Below are positions 1-8,987 of a stretch of 64,000 bases of DNA, in pieces. The translations under genes were made by a program, and so were the position numbers. The stretch comes from Bacteroidales bacterium (GTDB taxonomy: Bacteria > Bacteroidota > Bacteroidia > Bacteroidales > F082), in assembly GCA_017616735.1 (NCBI GenBank), contig JAFZXP010000005.1:1-64000 (forward strand). The letters run 5' to 3'. Numbering within the stretch: position 1 is the stretch's first letter; the number at the start of each line of letters is the position of its first letter. The notes beneath the pieces are model-generated. The model was not told where the DNA came from and made no database searches. It saw nothing but the letters and a program-made list of their open reading frames with translations.

Positions 1-22
1 ATCCGAAAAATCTTTGGTAATA

Positions 23-103
23 AGACGAAAAACTATGCAAGGCATCACGAATGTGAAGCCGTTAGGATTCACCCTGAAGTGAGGCTTTGCATAGTTTGAA
101 GTC
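23..103. repeat. 80-bp palindromic repeat, copy A
   Basis: The outer arms AAACTATGCAAGGC and GGCTTTGCATAGTTT are bounded by GACG and GTC. The inner hairpin is GTGAA-g-CC-gtta-GG-a-TTCAC. It lies upstream of the MFS gene. Confidence 0.85.
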
Positions 104-160
104 AAACTCTAAAATATGAAATATTGATGTTTTGAAGTTAATAATTAATAATCATTAAAA

Positions 161-1450
161 ATGGCAGAAAAAGCAAAACAATGGGGCGCGATCATAGTGA
201 TGATAGCCCTCTTCGCGATGATAGCCTTCGTGACCAACCTCTGTTCACCAATGGCAGTTATCGTTAAAAACCAGTACGGCGCAAGCAATTTTCTCTCGCA
301 GATTGGCAATTACGGCAACTTCATCGCTTATCTCGTCATGGGTATTCCTTCAGGTATGCTCCTTAAGAGATATGGTTATAAAAAGACCGCACTGATAGCT
401 TTGGCTGTAGGTATTGTCGGTATTTTGGTGCAATGGATCAGCGGCTGGGCAGGCTTCGGAGTATATCTCATCGGCGCCTTCATCGCAGGCTTCTGCATGT
501 GCATGTTGAACACCGTCGTCAACCCTATGCTTAACATCCTTGGAGGCGGCGGCAACAAAGGCAACCAGCTCATCCAGATTGGCGGAGTGTTCAACTCAGC
601 AGCGGCCGTGGCAGTCTACATCATCATGGGTGCACTCATCGGAGAGGCGGCAAAAGCCAAGATTTCAGACGCCACACCTGCTTTGATGATAGCCTTGGCA
701 ATCTTCGTCATCGGTTTCATCGTCATCCTCTTCACAAAGATTGAGGAGCCGGTACAACCTGCCGAAGTGAAATCAGAAGTGAAGGACAAATACAGTGCCT
801 TCTCGTTCCGTCACTTCAAACTCGGTATCTTCGCCATATTCCTTTACGGTGGCATCGAAGTCGGCACTCCGACCTATATCATGCAATATCTCACAGCCCA
901 TCCCGATGCAGCTACACCAGGCATCGGCATGATTGGCCACATGGCCGGTCTTATCGTGGCAGTCTACTGGCTGATGATGCTCATCGGACGTTTCGTAGGC
1001 GGCACAATTGGCGGCAAAGTGTCGTCAAAAGCAATGCTGACAACGGTTTCCATCGCTTCGATAGTGCTTGTTTTGTTCGGAATGTTCGCTCCGACCGACA
1101 TCCTGGTTAAGGTTCCCGGCATTGATTGGGCTAACGTTGCAGTCATCTGGGCTGAAGTGCCGGTTGGAATCTTCGCATTTATCCTGGTCGGACTCTGCAC
1201 TTCGGTGATGTGGGGCGCCATCTTCAACCTCGCCACTGAAGGCCTGGGCAAATACACCGCAATGGCATCGGGCATCTTCATGACAATGGTGTTCGGTTTC
1301 GCCATCATGGTCGGCTTGCAAGGCCTTGTCGCCGACTGGTCGGGCAGCTACATGACAAGCTACATCGTAGTATTGTTCTGCGCAGCATACATTTTGTACT
1401 ACGCACTGTTAGGACATAAGAATGTGAATAAGGATATTCCTACGGAATAA
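161..1450 (+). CDS. MFS sugar permease, FucP-like
   Basis: This 429-residue protein is a major facilitator superfamily permease with about twelve hydrophobic segments across its whole length and short charged loops. It is expected to import a sugar across the inner membrane by proton symport. The loop after the second helix holds a GMLLKRYGYKK stretch that fits the MFS signature between helices 2 and 3. Sequence character is closest to the fucose/glucose/galactose permease branch common in Bacteroidota. The ATG start follows an AT-rich leader and leads directly into the first helix. A convergent amino-sugar kinase and a GH109-type protein follow, so the substrate is inferred to be an N-acetylhexosamine or related sugar. 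The exact substrate cannot be read from the sequence. Confidence 0.85.
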   Translation: MAEKAKQWGAIIVMIALFAMIAFVTNLCSPMAVIVKNQYGASNFLSQIGNYGNFIAYLVMGIPSGMLLKRYGYKKTALIALAVGIVGILVQWISGWAGFGVYLIGAFIAGFCMCMLNTVVNPMLNILGGGGNKGNQLIQIGGVFNSAAAVAVYIIMGALIGEAAKAKISDATPALMIALAIFVIGFIVILFTKIEEPVQPAEVKSEVKDKYSAFSFRHFKLGIFAIFLYGGIEVGTPTYIMQYLTAHPDAATPGIGMIGHMAGLIVAVYWLMMLIGRFVGGTIGGKVSSKAMLTTVSIASIVLVLFGMFAPTDILVKVPGIDWANVAVIWAEVPVGIFAFILVGLCTSVMWGAIFNLATEGLGKYTAMASGIFMTMVFGFAIMVGLQGLVADWSGSYMTSYIVVLFCAAYILYYALLGHKNVNKDIPTE

Positions 1451-1520
1451 GTCTTTAGTCTTTAGTCGTTAGTTTTTAGTAGACTAAAGTCTAAAGTCTA
1501 AAGACTAACAACTAAAGACT
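1451..1520. repeat. Inverted heptamer array (GTCTTTA type)
   Basis: Units GTCTTTA, GTCTTTA, GTCGTTA and GTTTTTA are followed by the inverse set. The stop and last seven codons of the NahK-like gene lie in it. Confidence 0.8.
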
Positions 1521-2598
1521 TCATTTCAGCCTCTTTAGCCTCTACCCTTTCAAAGAGACGCCATTGCGCTTTGGTGCGGACGAGATTGTGCTCGGGATAC
1601 CTTATTTTATAATAGGTGTCGCCATTGATATAATCAGCCAGGAATCTGACAGTTTGCATATACGGGAACAGCATTGCGGCATAAGGCAGATTCTCTTTCT
1701 CAATCGGGAGAAGAAAATCTTTGGTTCCTTCGAGATAACCTTTAGTGAACGCCTCGTAAATCTCCATATTGAAATCGATATTATCGGGATTCGGATCGTC
1801 TTCCAAGCCGGTATTGGCCGCTGTGCGCAAAAAATCGCCGTAATCTGAAAAAACAAAACTCGGCATCACTGTATCCAAGTCGATGATACACAGCACATTG
1901 CCTTCCTTGTCGAAAAGCATATTATTCACCTTGGTGTCGCAGTGGCATACACGCTTCGGCAGTTTGCCTTCACGGAAAAGGCGCTCGCCAAGTGTCATTT
2001 TTTCCTCGCGTTTGAAGATTTCGTCAAGATAATGCCGAACGTCTTTAACACGTCCTACTCTATCCTCAGCCACAGCGTCACGAAGCTGTTTCAGACGAAA
2101 CTCTATATTGTGAAAGTCGGGAATAATTTCGCCCAGCGACTCTTTCATATCGGAAAGCGACGACTCGAATTCACCGAACGACTTGCCGGCAATATATGAA
2201 TATTCAGGTGTAACTGCTTGATATGTAATCGAATCCGGCACAAAATCCATCAACCGCCAATATTTTTGACCATCTCCCCCAACGTCATTTCGACCGACCG
2301 CAGGGAGTGGAGAAATCTCCTCCATATAATACAGTTTTCCTAGTTTTGTAAGATAAAAATTCAGTGTCTTTTTTCCCTTCTTCCTAATATGATCAGTCAC
2401 CTTATTAATATTGTCCATCAGCATGTCGACATCCTGAAAAATAGCATTGTTGATACGCTGCAGAACGTACCTCGGGCTATCGCACCCATCAACAAAAACC
2501 TTGTAAGTGTCGTTGATCAGGCCCTCGCCCATCGGCTTCACGTCGGCCACTTTGCCGTCTATTTCAAATCTCGCGACAATATCGGTAAGTTTTTCCAT
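1498..2598 (-). CDS. NahK-like aminoglycoside phosphotransferase-fold sugar kinase
   Basis: The 366-residue protein belongs to the APH/choline kinase fold. The catalytic loop reads HCDTKVNNMLFD (HxDxxxxN pattern) and the metal-binding segment IIDLDTVMPS follows it. Bacteroidota proteins of this type, often misnamed mucin desulfatase, resemble N-acetylhexosamine 1-kinase, which phosphorylates GlcNAc or GalNAc at C1. The neighbouring permease and GH109 protein agree with an amino-sugar salvage role, which remains inference. Two oddities stand out. A 35-bp palindrome-derived repeat at 2283-2317 encodes an in-frame insert (EISPLPAVGRNDVG) near residue 100. The last residues (KSLVVSL) and the TAG stop are encoded by a heptamer repeat array. 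Its start lies about 80 bp from the divergent GH109 gene. Confidence 0.8.
   Translation of the reverse strand: MEKLTDIVARFEIDGKVADVKPMGEGLINDTYKVFVDGCDSPRYVLQRINNAIFQDVDMLMDNINKVTDHIRKKGKKTLNFYLTKLGKLYYMEEISPLPAVGRNDVGGDGQKYWRLMDFVPDSITYQAVTPEYSYIAGKSFGEFESSLSDMKESLGEIIPDFHNIEFRLKQLRDAVAEDRVGRVKDVRHYLDEIFKREEKMTLGERLFREGKLPKRVCHCDTKVNNMLFDKEGNVLCIIDLDTVMPSFVFSDYGDFLRTAANTGLEDDPNPDNIDFNMEIYEAFTKGYLEGTKDFLLPIEKENLPYAAMLFPYMQTVRFLADYINGDTYYKIRYPEHNLVRTKAQWRLFERVEAKEAEMKSLVVSL
2283..2317 (-). repeat. Intragenic palindrome-derived repeat in the NahK-like gene
   Basis: On the minus strand it reads GATTTCTCCACT, CCCTGCGGT, then CGGTCGAAATGACG. The two ends match the arms of the element at 24421-24495. 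It adds an in-frame peptide. Confidence 0.8.
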
Positions 2599-2679
2599 AA
2601 CATAATTTTTGGTAAAAATAGAAAAAAATGTCGAACGGATGCAAAAATTTTGTATTTTTACAATTCAATTCACTTTATT

Positions 2680-4101
2680 ATGAAAAACACAAAATTAACT
2701 CTTTCAATTTCAGCGCTGATACTGGTTTTGGTCATCGCTCTTAGCGGTTGCAAATGTGACAACGGCAATGGTAAAAATTATAAAATAAAAGACAATGTCA
2801 TCGTCTTTGACGAGCCGCAACGTGTTGCCGGTCAGACGAGTATGCTACAGTTTGCAGCCGAGCCAATGCCAGTGGTGCGCATAGGTTTCATCGGCCTTGG
2901 CATGCGTGGCCCGGATGCTGTCTACCGCATGACTTTCATTGACGGCGTTGAGATTGTTGCCTTGTGCGACTTGCTCCCGGAAAACGTTGAAAAAGTTCAG
3001 TGCGAGATACTCGAAGCCAAGGGCCTGCCTCGTGCAGCCGAATATGTTGGCGAGACTGCCTACCAGCAGCTTTGCGAGCGCGACGACATTGATTTGGTTT
3101 ACATCTGCACCAACTGGCAGACACATGTCCCGATGGCAGTGTATGCCATGCAGCACGGCAAACATGTGGCTGTCGAGGTACCGGCCGCCACATCGGTTGA
3201 GGATTGCTGGAAGCTGGTCGACGTGTCTGAACAAACCCGCAAGCATTGCATGATGCTCGAAAACTGCACCTACGACTTCTTCGAGATGACAGCACTCAAC
3301 ATGGCAAAATTGGGGATGTTCGGCGAAGTGATTCACGGCGAAGGCGCCTACATCCACAACCTCGAGCCTTATTGGCACGAGTATCAAGGCAACTGGCGTT
3401 TGGATTTCAACCAGAAACACTCTGGCGATGTCTATGCCACCCACGGACTCGGACCAATCTGCCAAGTGTTGGACATACACCGCGGCGACAAGATGGATTA
3501 TCTCGTCTCGATGAGCACTCCTTCGTACAACGGCAAGAAAATCGCCAAAGAAATGATGGGCACCGACGAGTTTGCCAACGGTGATATGACCACCACCATG
3601 ATTGAGACTCACAACGGCAAGACCATCTTGATTGAGCATAATGTATACACCTACAGACCATACAACCGCCTGTATCAGCTCACTGGCACTGAAGGCTTCG
3701 CCAACAAATATCCTATTGAAGGATTCACGCTTATGGATAAGAATTTACCGGAAGGATTCCTCGAAGAAGGTCAGCATCTCAACGTTCACGGCTTTGTGCC
3801 GAAAGATGTCCGCGACAAGATCATGAAAGAATACCTCCATCCTATCGCCAAAGATATCGAAGAGCTTGCAAAGAATGTGGGCGGCCATGGCGGCATGGAC
3901 TTCATTATGGATTACCGCCTGATTTACTGTCTGCAGAACGGCTTGCCGCTCGACGAAGATGTTTACGACGCAGCCGAGTGGTCGTGCATTGGCGAGCTGT
4001 CGGCAGCCTCAATCGAAAACCACGGTATGCCGGTGAAGATGCCTGATTTCACAAGAGGCGACTGGAACAAGGTGAAAGGTTATAAACATGCAATGAGGTA
4101 G
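2680..4101 (+). CDS. GH109-type Gfo/Idh/MocA lipoprotein (putative alpha-N-acetylgalactosaminidase)
   Basis: The protein has 473 residues from the chosen start. That start gives a clear lipoprotein signal peptide (hydrophobic run ending LSGC, Cys24), whereas the frame open upstream encodes unrelated antisense sequence of the kinase. An NAD-binding Rossmann motif (IGFIGLGMRG) is followed by EVPAA and the THGLGP and GGHGGMDF motifs typical of GH109. Family members use bound NAD to hydrolyse alpha-linked GalNAc, as in blood-group A antigen or mucin glycans. The lipobox places it in the periplasm or outer membrane. Together with the permease and kinase it forms a plausible release, uptake and phosphorylation module. 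Its activity could also be another NAD-dependent glycosidase or dehydrogenase reaction. Confidence 0.85.
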   Translation: MKNTKLTLSISALILVLVIALSGCKCDNGNGKNYKIKDNVIVFDEPQRVAGQTSMLQFAAEPMPVVRIGFIGLGMRGPDAVYRMTFIDGVEIVALCDLLPENVEKVQCEILEAKGLPRAAEYVGETAYQQLCERDDIDLVYICTNWQTHVPMAVYAMQHGKHVAVEVPAATSVEDCWKLVDVSEQTRKHCMMLENCTYDFFEMTALNMAKLGMFGEVIHGEGAYIHNLEPYWHEYQGNWRLDFNQKHSGDVYATHGLGPICQVLDIHRGDKMDYLVSMSTPSYNGKKIAKEMMGTDEFANGDMTTTMIETHNGKTILIEHNVYTYRPYNRLYQLTGTEGFANKYPIEGFTLMDKNLPEGFLEEGQHLNVHGFVPKDVRDKIMKEYLHPIAKDIEELAKNVGGHGGMDFIMDYRLIYCLQNGLPLDEDVYDAAEWSCIGELSAASIENHGMPVKMPDFTRGDWNKVKGYKHAMR

Positions 4102-4103
4102 GA

Positions 4104-4178
4104 GTTTTTAGTCGTTAGTCCTTAGTCGTTAGTAAAATCTAATAACTAAAGACTAACAACTAAAGACTAAAGACTAAT
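4104..4178. repeat. Inverted heptamer array (GTCGTTA/GTCCTTA type)
   Basis: Units of 7 bp containing TTAGTC are followed by the inverse ACTAAAG units. It lies between the GH109 and rubrerythrin genes. Confidence 0.8.
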
Positions 4179-4205
4179 AATATTCTAAACTAAAAATAAA
4201 ACACC

Positions 4206-4751
4206 ATGAAGAAAAAATTTGTATGTCCGATTTGCGGATATGTTCACGAAGGAGAAACAGCTCCTGAAAGATGCCCACAGTGCAAACAGGTTGTTGAATG
4301 GAAAGTTCTCGACGAGGAAGCTAAACTGAATTTCGTCACAGAGCACGTTGTCGGCATTGCCAAAGGCACCGGCGATGACATGATCAAAGATTTGAACGCA
4401 CATTATATGGGTGAAGCCACCGAGGTTGGCATGTATCTGGCTATGAGCCGCCAGGCCGACCGCGAGGGTTATCCCGAGATTGCAGAGGCTTTCAAACGTT
4501 ATGCTTTCGAAGAGGCCGAACACTGCGCCAAATTCGCCGAGCTGTTGGGTGATGTGGTTTGGGACACCAAGACCAACCTTTACAAGCGCATGATAGCCGA
4601 AGCCGGCGCCTGCGAAGACAAGATGCGCATAGCCCGTGTGGCCAAGGAACGCAACCTCGACGCTATCCACGACACAGTGCACGAGATGGCAAAAGACGAG
4701 GCCCGTCACGGAAAAGGATTTGAAGGACTTTATAATAGATACTTCAAATAG
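4206..4751 (+). CDS. Reverse rubrerythrin (rubredoxin domain first)
   Basis: The protein has 181 residues. A rubredoxin-like iron site comes first (CPIC at Cys7/Cys10 and CPQC at Cys23/Cys26), followed by a four-helix ferritin-like diiron domain from about residue 40, with glutamates in GEATE and the EEAEH and DEARH motifs. This order is the reverse of classical rubrerythrin, in which rubredoxin is C-terminal. Known reverse rubrerythrins reduce hydrogen peroxide with electrons from NADH-linked partners and protect anaerobes from oxidative stress. The protein has no signal peptide and should be cytoplasmic. It stands alone, with heptamer repeat arrays on both sides and no obvious TAnnTTTG promoter immediately upstream. 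Confidence 0.93.
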   Translation: MKKKFVCPICGYVHEGETAPERCPQCKQVVEWKVLDEEAKLNFVTEHVVGIAKGTGDDMIKDLNAHYMGEATEVGMYLAMSRQADREGYPEIAEAFKRYAFEEAEHCAKFAELLGDVVWDTKTNLYKRMIAEAGACEDKMRIARVAKERNLDAIHDTVHEMAKDEARHGKGFEGLYNRYFK

Positions 4752-4827
4752 TTGACAGTTGACAGTTAAAAGTTAGCAGTTAGAAGTTAAACAACTCCTA
4801 ACTGCTAACTGACAACTCCTAACTAAT
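4751..4827. repeat. Inverted heptamer array (GTTGACA/GTTAGCA type)
   Basis: It contains a perfect 13-bp stem (AGTTAGCAGTTAG and CTAACTGCTAACT). The stop of the PPDK-like gene lies at its edge. It separates convergent genes. Confidence 0.8.
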
Positions 4828-7800
4828 AATTGTACCCCTTCCCCATTGTCATCTTCTCCGTGGCATAATGCCCCAAGTAAACCAAGCCAAGGTTACCGTC
4901 GATGGCAATCTTATCACCCGCTTTAAGCATATGGCCATTCAGTTCGGCGCAGTGCTTTTCGTCGTTGACCATCAGCTCGACACAACTCACCACGCAGACC
5001 TTTCCAAGGCGCACAGCTGTGACAGCCGCATGCGATGTAGCGCCGCCACGAGCCGTCAGCAAACCGTCGGTATCGAATATCAAGCCGATGTCATCAGGCA
5101 CAGTATCGGGACGCACAAGCAAAACGTTATCATCAGGATATTTTGCCCGTAACATCTTGATATCCTGTTCATTAAATGCCACAAGACCATTCATGGCGCC
5201 GCCACCTATGCCCATACCTCGGCCAATTTGGTTCATCTCTGCCGGCGACTGCACGAAAGCATTTATGGTATCTTCAAGTTTCAGGTCTTGGTCGCGAATC
5301 TGAAGGATGCGGAAATCTTCCGGCTTATCCGATTCGAACGTAAACTCCATCTCTTGCGGGGCATAGCCCAGATCTTCGGTCAAAGTCTTGGCTATGGAAT
5401 AAATCTTCTTGTAAATCTCAGGAAGCGCAGTCTGCATTGAAGGGCCCTCGAGGTTGGCCGCTTTACGCTGAGTCTCGCCTATCGGCAACGGCTTAACCAA
5501 TCCGCCCACTATGTCTTCGCCCTGGCTTCGCATGGTGAAGTCGCCGTACAGATGCACGCCCGGACGCTCACGATGCGGGTTCTGAGTGAACACCACACCT
5601 GTGCCCGACACCTCACTGATGTTTCCGAAAATCATCTGTTGCACAATGACCGCAGTTCCCCAGTTTTCGGAGATGCCCAGGTGACGTCGATATGCCAGCG
5701 CACGCTCAGAATTCCACGAATCGAACACCATGTTCACGCAATCGACAATCTGTTTGAACGGGTCTTGTTCAAGCACAACGCCATGATTTTCAAGGATTTT
5801 TTTATAAGAATATGCCATCTCACGCATCTGAGCAACGGCAAAGCCGACTTTCTGCTTGACGTTGTATTTGGTTTTGAACATATTGATTTCCTCGTCAAAA
5901 ACGTCACGAGCTATGCCTTTGGCCATGCCCCAGCTCTGTAGGAAACGGCGGTACGAATCCCATACAGCCCAGGCTTTCTCTGGCTTTTCAGCAATCTTCT
6001 CGACGAGTTCGTCATTCAAACCTACGTTGAGGAAGGTGTCCATCGCACCAGGCATCGATATGGCCGTACCCGAACGCACCGAAACCAGCAGCGGAGCCTC
6101 GGGATCATTGAACTTGCGGCCCGCAATCTGCTCCAGCTCGACCATGAATTTCTTAATCATCGCATGGATCTCGGTCTGCAGTTCAGGGATGGTGTTGATG
6201 GTCTCGTTACGACGGAAAGCCTCGGTGGTGATGACAAATCCCGGAGGCACCGGCAACCCTTTCAGATACAAGGTTTTTAGGTTGTTAGCCTTGTTGCCGA
6301 TAAACACCTGATTATCCATCTTAGGCGTAGGAGTCCAAAACGGGCTTATCAGCATCTCCGAGTTGTACGTCATGATATCGCTGATGAGCTTCTGGTCGAG
6401 AGTGGCTTCCATGGTCCTCAAGGAAGTGAGTATTCTGCCAATGAAATTGTCGAGCGGCTGCATCAAAAACGCATCCGACAACAAATCACGGTGAAACTCC
6501 TCCGACTTTTTGCTAATCAAAGCCGCTATCTCGCGCTCGCCGAGTTTGCCATCTGCATCGAAAAGCTGCGGAATGACAATCTTAAGCGGGTATTCATACG
6601 ATTTTATGAAGAATTTAATGATGATACGTCTGACGTCTTCGGCAATAAACTGGAAGATGTTGATATACTGGCCGAACGAGAAGCTTCGTGAGGTCAAGCT
6701 GTAGCGCAGCATGTCGAGTTTCGAGTTGAAACTCTGGTTGGTGATGCCGTCAAGAGCCAAACCATCGCGGAAATAGCTCAAAATCCTATATATCTGGTTA
6801 AGCGTCCTCTCGGAGATATATTCAAGGTTGATGCTCTGGACCACCTTCTCCATCAGCTGTGTGGCTACACGTTCAAGCCTGAAAGTCAAGCCCATAGCCT
6901 CGAATTTATTCTCACGGTATGTGCCGTACATCGACGGAATTCCGATGGCGATATGGCGTTTGTGATAGATATTTTCCCAGCCTTCGCTCTGCTCAGGATT
7001 GAAAATAATCTCTTTTAGCTTCTCCATAAAGGCGTAAATCAATGTTATTGACTTATCCAAATCCTTTGATTTATAAGCTTTTTCAAACTCATCAATCTCA
7101 TTGTCCGAAATAAACGGATAGTTACGCAGATATGCGAAAATATTTACCGACTCAAAGCTGTACTTCTCACGCAGATAAGCATACAAATCGCGGATATCCA
7201 TCAGACGCAGATGCTCGCGTTCATAAATTTTCTCATCAAGTTTAATGCGGTCGTCGGCCTTCTTGATAAGACTCTCGTAGTCGTCGCGCGACAGCATAAG
7301 CACATCTTCGGGATTGAGGCTCGAGATTTCGCACATCGTCTGCACGAGGTTATGGATATGAATGAAATACTCGCTTTGCATGTCGATGGCCTCGAACACG
7401 TTCTTCGGCAAGATAGGTTTCAAATCATCAATATTGCCATCGCTCCAGAACTTGAACACATCGAAGGTAAGCGCAATCAGAGTGTTGTTGCTTTCGGTGT
7501 GCACCTGTTTGCGCAGAAAATGCACCAACTTGTCCTGTCGCAGTCCTATTTCGTCCATGTTGGTGGTGACGTTGCGAATCTCGCCCTCCGCCCCTATCTC
7601 ATTGAAATACACTGGAAAAATACGCGACAGCTGCTTCACCTTCTTATAATAAGGTGTAATGTTGGAGTTCAAAATCTTGGTGATTTCACGCTGGAACAGG
7701 TCGGTATCGCTCAAGAAAATGCCTCCAAGTTTCAGGTTGACAATCAACGACGAAAGCAGTTTCTCCAACGGTGTTTTCGAGTATTCAATCAGCTCAAGCC

Positions 7801-8965
7801 ATACTCGGATATTCTTTATATGGTCTTTATTAACAGACAGTTGCCAGTCTTCATTAACAAAGACATTGCCCGGTGTCACAAAACCGAACTCTATGAGACG
7901 TTTCTCGAAATGATTAACTATCTCTTTCATGTCGGTCTGGTCCACATCGATTATCTTCTTGCCCAAAGTCAGCTGAAAATCGAGCACAGCCGAAGTATAA
8001 TCCCTACGCAACTCTTTCGATATATCAAAAATAGTATCGATAAAAGGCATCAGCTCGTCCCAGCCCATCTCGTCGACAGCATCGCGCATCATGCGGTCCA
8101 TGTTCCAAATCAAACGTTCTCGCTGGCTTTCCATGCCGGGCAGATGCAACAGGAAAAACACATAATGGAATTTTGTGATGAAATGGCTGAATATCTGTTC
8201 AGATTCCGAGAAACGCTTTGCCATTTGCTCAAAATACGGCATTTCCGACAAAGCATCCCACGACTGGGCGGCATTCAGCTTGTCGTTCAACGACTTAAAA
8301 TATGGCTCGCCTATTTCATCAACGACACTCTTACACTCCTTGTCGGAAATCAGGTGACGGTTGGCGGCAATCCACTGCTCCACCTGCGAAGTCTGTTGCC
8401 AATAGCGGTAGGTTTCGGCCAGCATCACATGCAGCAGATGGCAAGCCTCAGCGTTGAACTTATCGTTTTTTGCCACATTGCCAAGCGACCTCTGAGCATG
8501 TTTGGTGGCTAGGATAAAGCAATCCTTATTGGTTTCAAATTTATCCTCCAAAATATTGAACGCCAGCTCTATCATCTTGTCGCCAGGCTTCTGGCTTTTG
8601 GCTTCTGTATCAATAAATTCCATCAGCGTAATGACGATGTTAAGCCTCAGCTTCAGCGCCACCTCGGGTTTGAGGAGGCTGCGCATCATCTCGAGCGGTA
8701 TGCTCAATGCGTCGGCCGGCACATCGTCGCGAGTGTAGAACCAGAAGTCGTCGAGCAGCATCTTACGCAGTTCCTCTGTCACGAAAGTGTGGTTCGACAG
8801 CGGATGATGATATTCGGTAATACATTCCGAAGCCCTTTTGTTGATGCCGAAATAATCGGCGCTCAACGCGATAAACGCCTTATGCTCTTCAGGAATAAAA
8901 ATATCTTTGTATCGGGTCTGCGCCAGATTGGCTTCCAGCGCCTGCGATTTGAAAGTTTCGCTCAT
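4823..8965 (-). CDS. PPDK-like protein: long helical N-region, ATP-grasp and phosphohistidine domains, no PEP barrel
   Basis: This is a very long 1380-residue protein. Residues 1-880 are charged, probably mostly helical, and match no family I recognise. From about residue 885 it resembles the nucleotide-binding domain of pyruvate phosphate dikinase (GNKANNLKTL, then LPVPPGFVITTEAF, and VRSGTAISMPGAMDT). The phosphohistidine swivelling domain follows with LTARGGATSHAAV, and His1312 is the expected phosphoacceptor. The PEP/pyruvate TIM barrel that normally follows for about 340 residues is absent: the frame stops about 70 residues after the histidine, in a repeat array. The enzyme may transfer phosphate from ATP through His1312 to an unknown acceptor, possibly bound by the N-region. 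It should be cytoplasmic. There is no sign of a frameshift. Confidence 0.85.
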   Translation of the reverse strand: MSETFKSQALEANLAQTRYKDIFIPEEHKAFIALSADYFGINKRASECITEYHHPLSNHTFVTEELRKMLLDDFWFYTRDDVPADALSIPLEMMRSLLKPEVALKLRLNIVITLMEFIDTEAKSQKPGDKMIELAFNILEDKFETNKDCFILATKHAQRSLGNVAKNDKFNAEACHLLHVMLAETYRYWQQTSQVEQWIAANRHLISDKECKSVVDEIGEPYFKSLNDKLNAAQSWDALSEMPYFEQMAKRFSESEQIFSHFITKFHYVFFLLHLPGMESQRERLIWNMDRMMRDAVDEMGWDELMPFIDTIFDISKELRRDYTSAVLDFQLTLGKKIIDVDQTDMKEIVNHFEKRLIEFGFVTPGNVFVNEDWQLSVNKDHIKNIRVWLELIEYSKTPLEKLLSSLIVNLKLGGIFLSDTDLFQREITKILNSNITPYYKKVKQLSRIFPVYFNEIGAEGEIRNVTTNMDEIGLRQDKLVHFLRKQVHTESNNTLIALTFDVFKFWSDGNIDDLKPILPKNVFEAIDMQSEYFIHIHNLVQTMCEISSLNPEDVLMLSRDDYESLIKKADDRIKLDEKIYEREHLRLMDIRDLYAYLREKYSFESVNIFAYLRNYPFISDNEIDEFEKAYKSKDLDKSITLIYAFMEKLKEIIFNPEQSEGWENIYHKRHIAIGIPSMYGTYRENKFEAMGLTFRLERVATQLMEKVVQSINLEYISERTLNQIYRILSYFRDGLALDGITNQSFNSKLDMLRYSLTSRSFSFGQYINIFQFIAEDVRRIIIKFFIKSYEYPLKIVIPQLFDADGKLGEREIAALISKKSEEFHRDLLSDAFLMQPLDNFIGRILTSLRTMEATLDQKLISDIMTYNSEMLISPFWTPTPKMDNQVFIGNKANNLKTLYLKGLPVPPGFVITTEAFRRNETINTIPELQTEIHAMIKKFMVELEQIAGRKFNDPEAPLLVSVRSGTAISMPGAMDTFLNVGLNDELVEKIAEKPEKAWAVWDSYRRFLQSWGMAKGIARDVFDEEINMFKTKYNVKQKVGFAVAQMREMAYSYKKILENHGVVLEQDPFKQIVDCVNMVFDSWNSERALAYRRHLGISENWGTAVIVQQMIFGNISEVSGTGVVFTQNPHRERPGVHLYGDFTMRSQGEDIVGGLVKPLPIGETQRKAANLEGPSMQTALPEIYKKIYSIAKTLTEDLGYAPQEMEFTFESDKPEDFRILQIRDQDLKLEDTINAFVQSPAEMNQIGRGMGIGGGAMNGLVAFNEQDIKMLRAKYPDDNVLLVRPDTVPDDIGLIFDTDGLLTARGGATSHAAVTAVRLGKVCVVSCVELMVNDEKHCAELNGHMLKAGDKIAIDGNLGLVYLGHYATEKMTMGKGYNY

Positions 8966-8987
8966 AATTTAAAAATTGTGGGTGTGA

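Noticed and set aside
1451..1520. Plain intrinsic terminator
   Set aside because: The arms can pair, but there is no T-tract, and similar arrays lie between divergent genes, so termination cannot be the general role.
2389..2679. N-terminal extension of the GH109 frame
   Set aside because: It runs antisense through the kinase gene and would hide the lipoprotein signal at 2680.
7211..8512. A 433-residue open frame antisense to the PPDK-like gene
   Set aside because: Its sequence is His/Leu-rich shadow composition without domain, and the sense strand codes a continuous protein.
4823..8965. Frameshift removing the PPDK barrel
   Set aside because: The sequence after the stop is a repeat array and the convergent rubrerythrin gene, with no barrel motifs in any frame.
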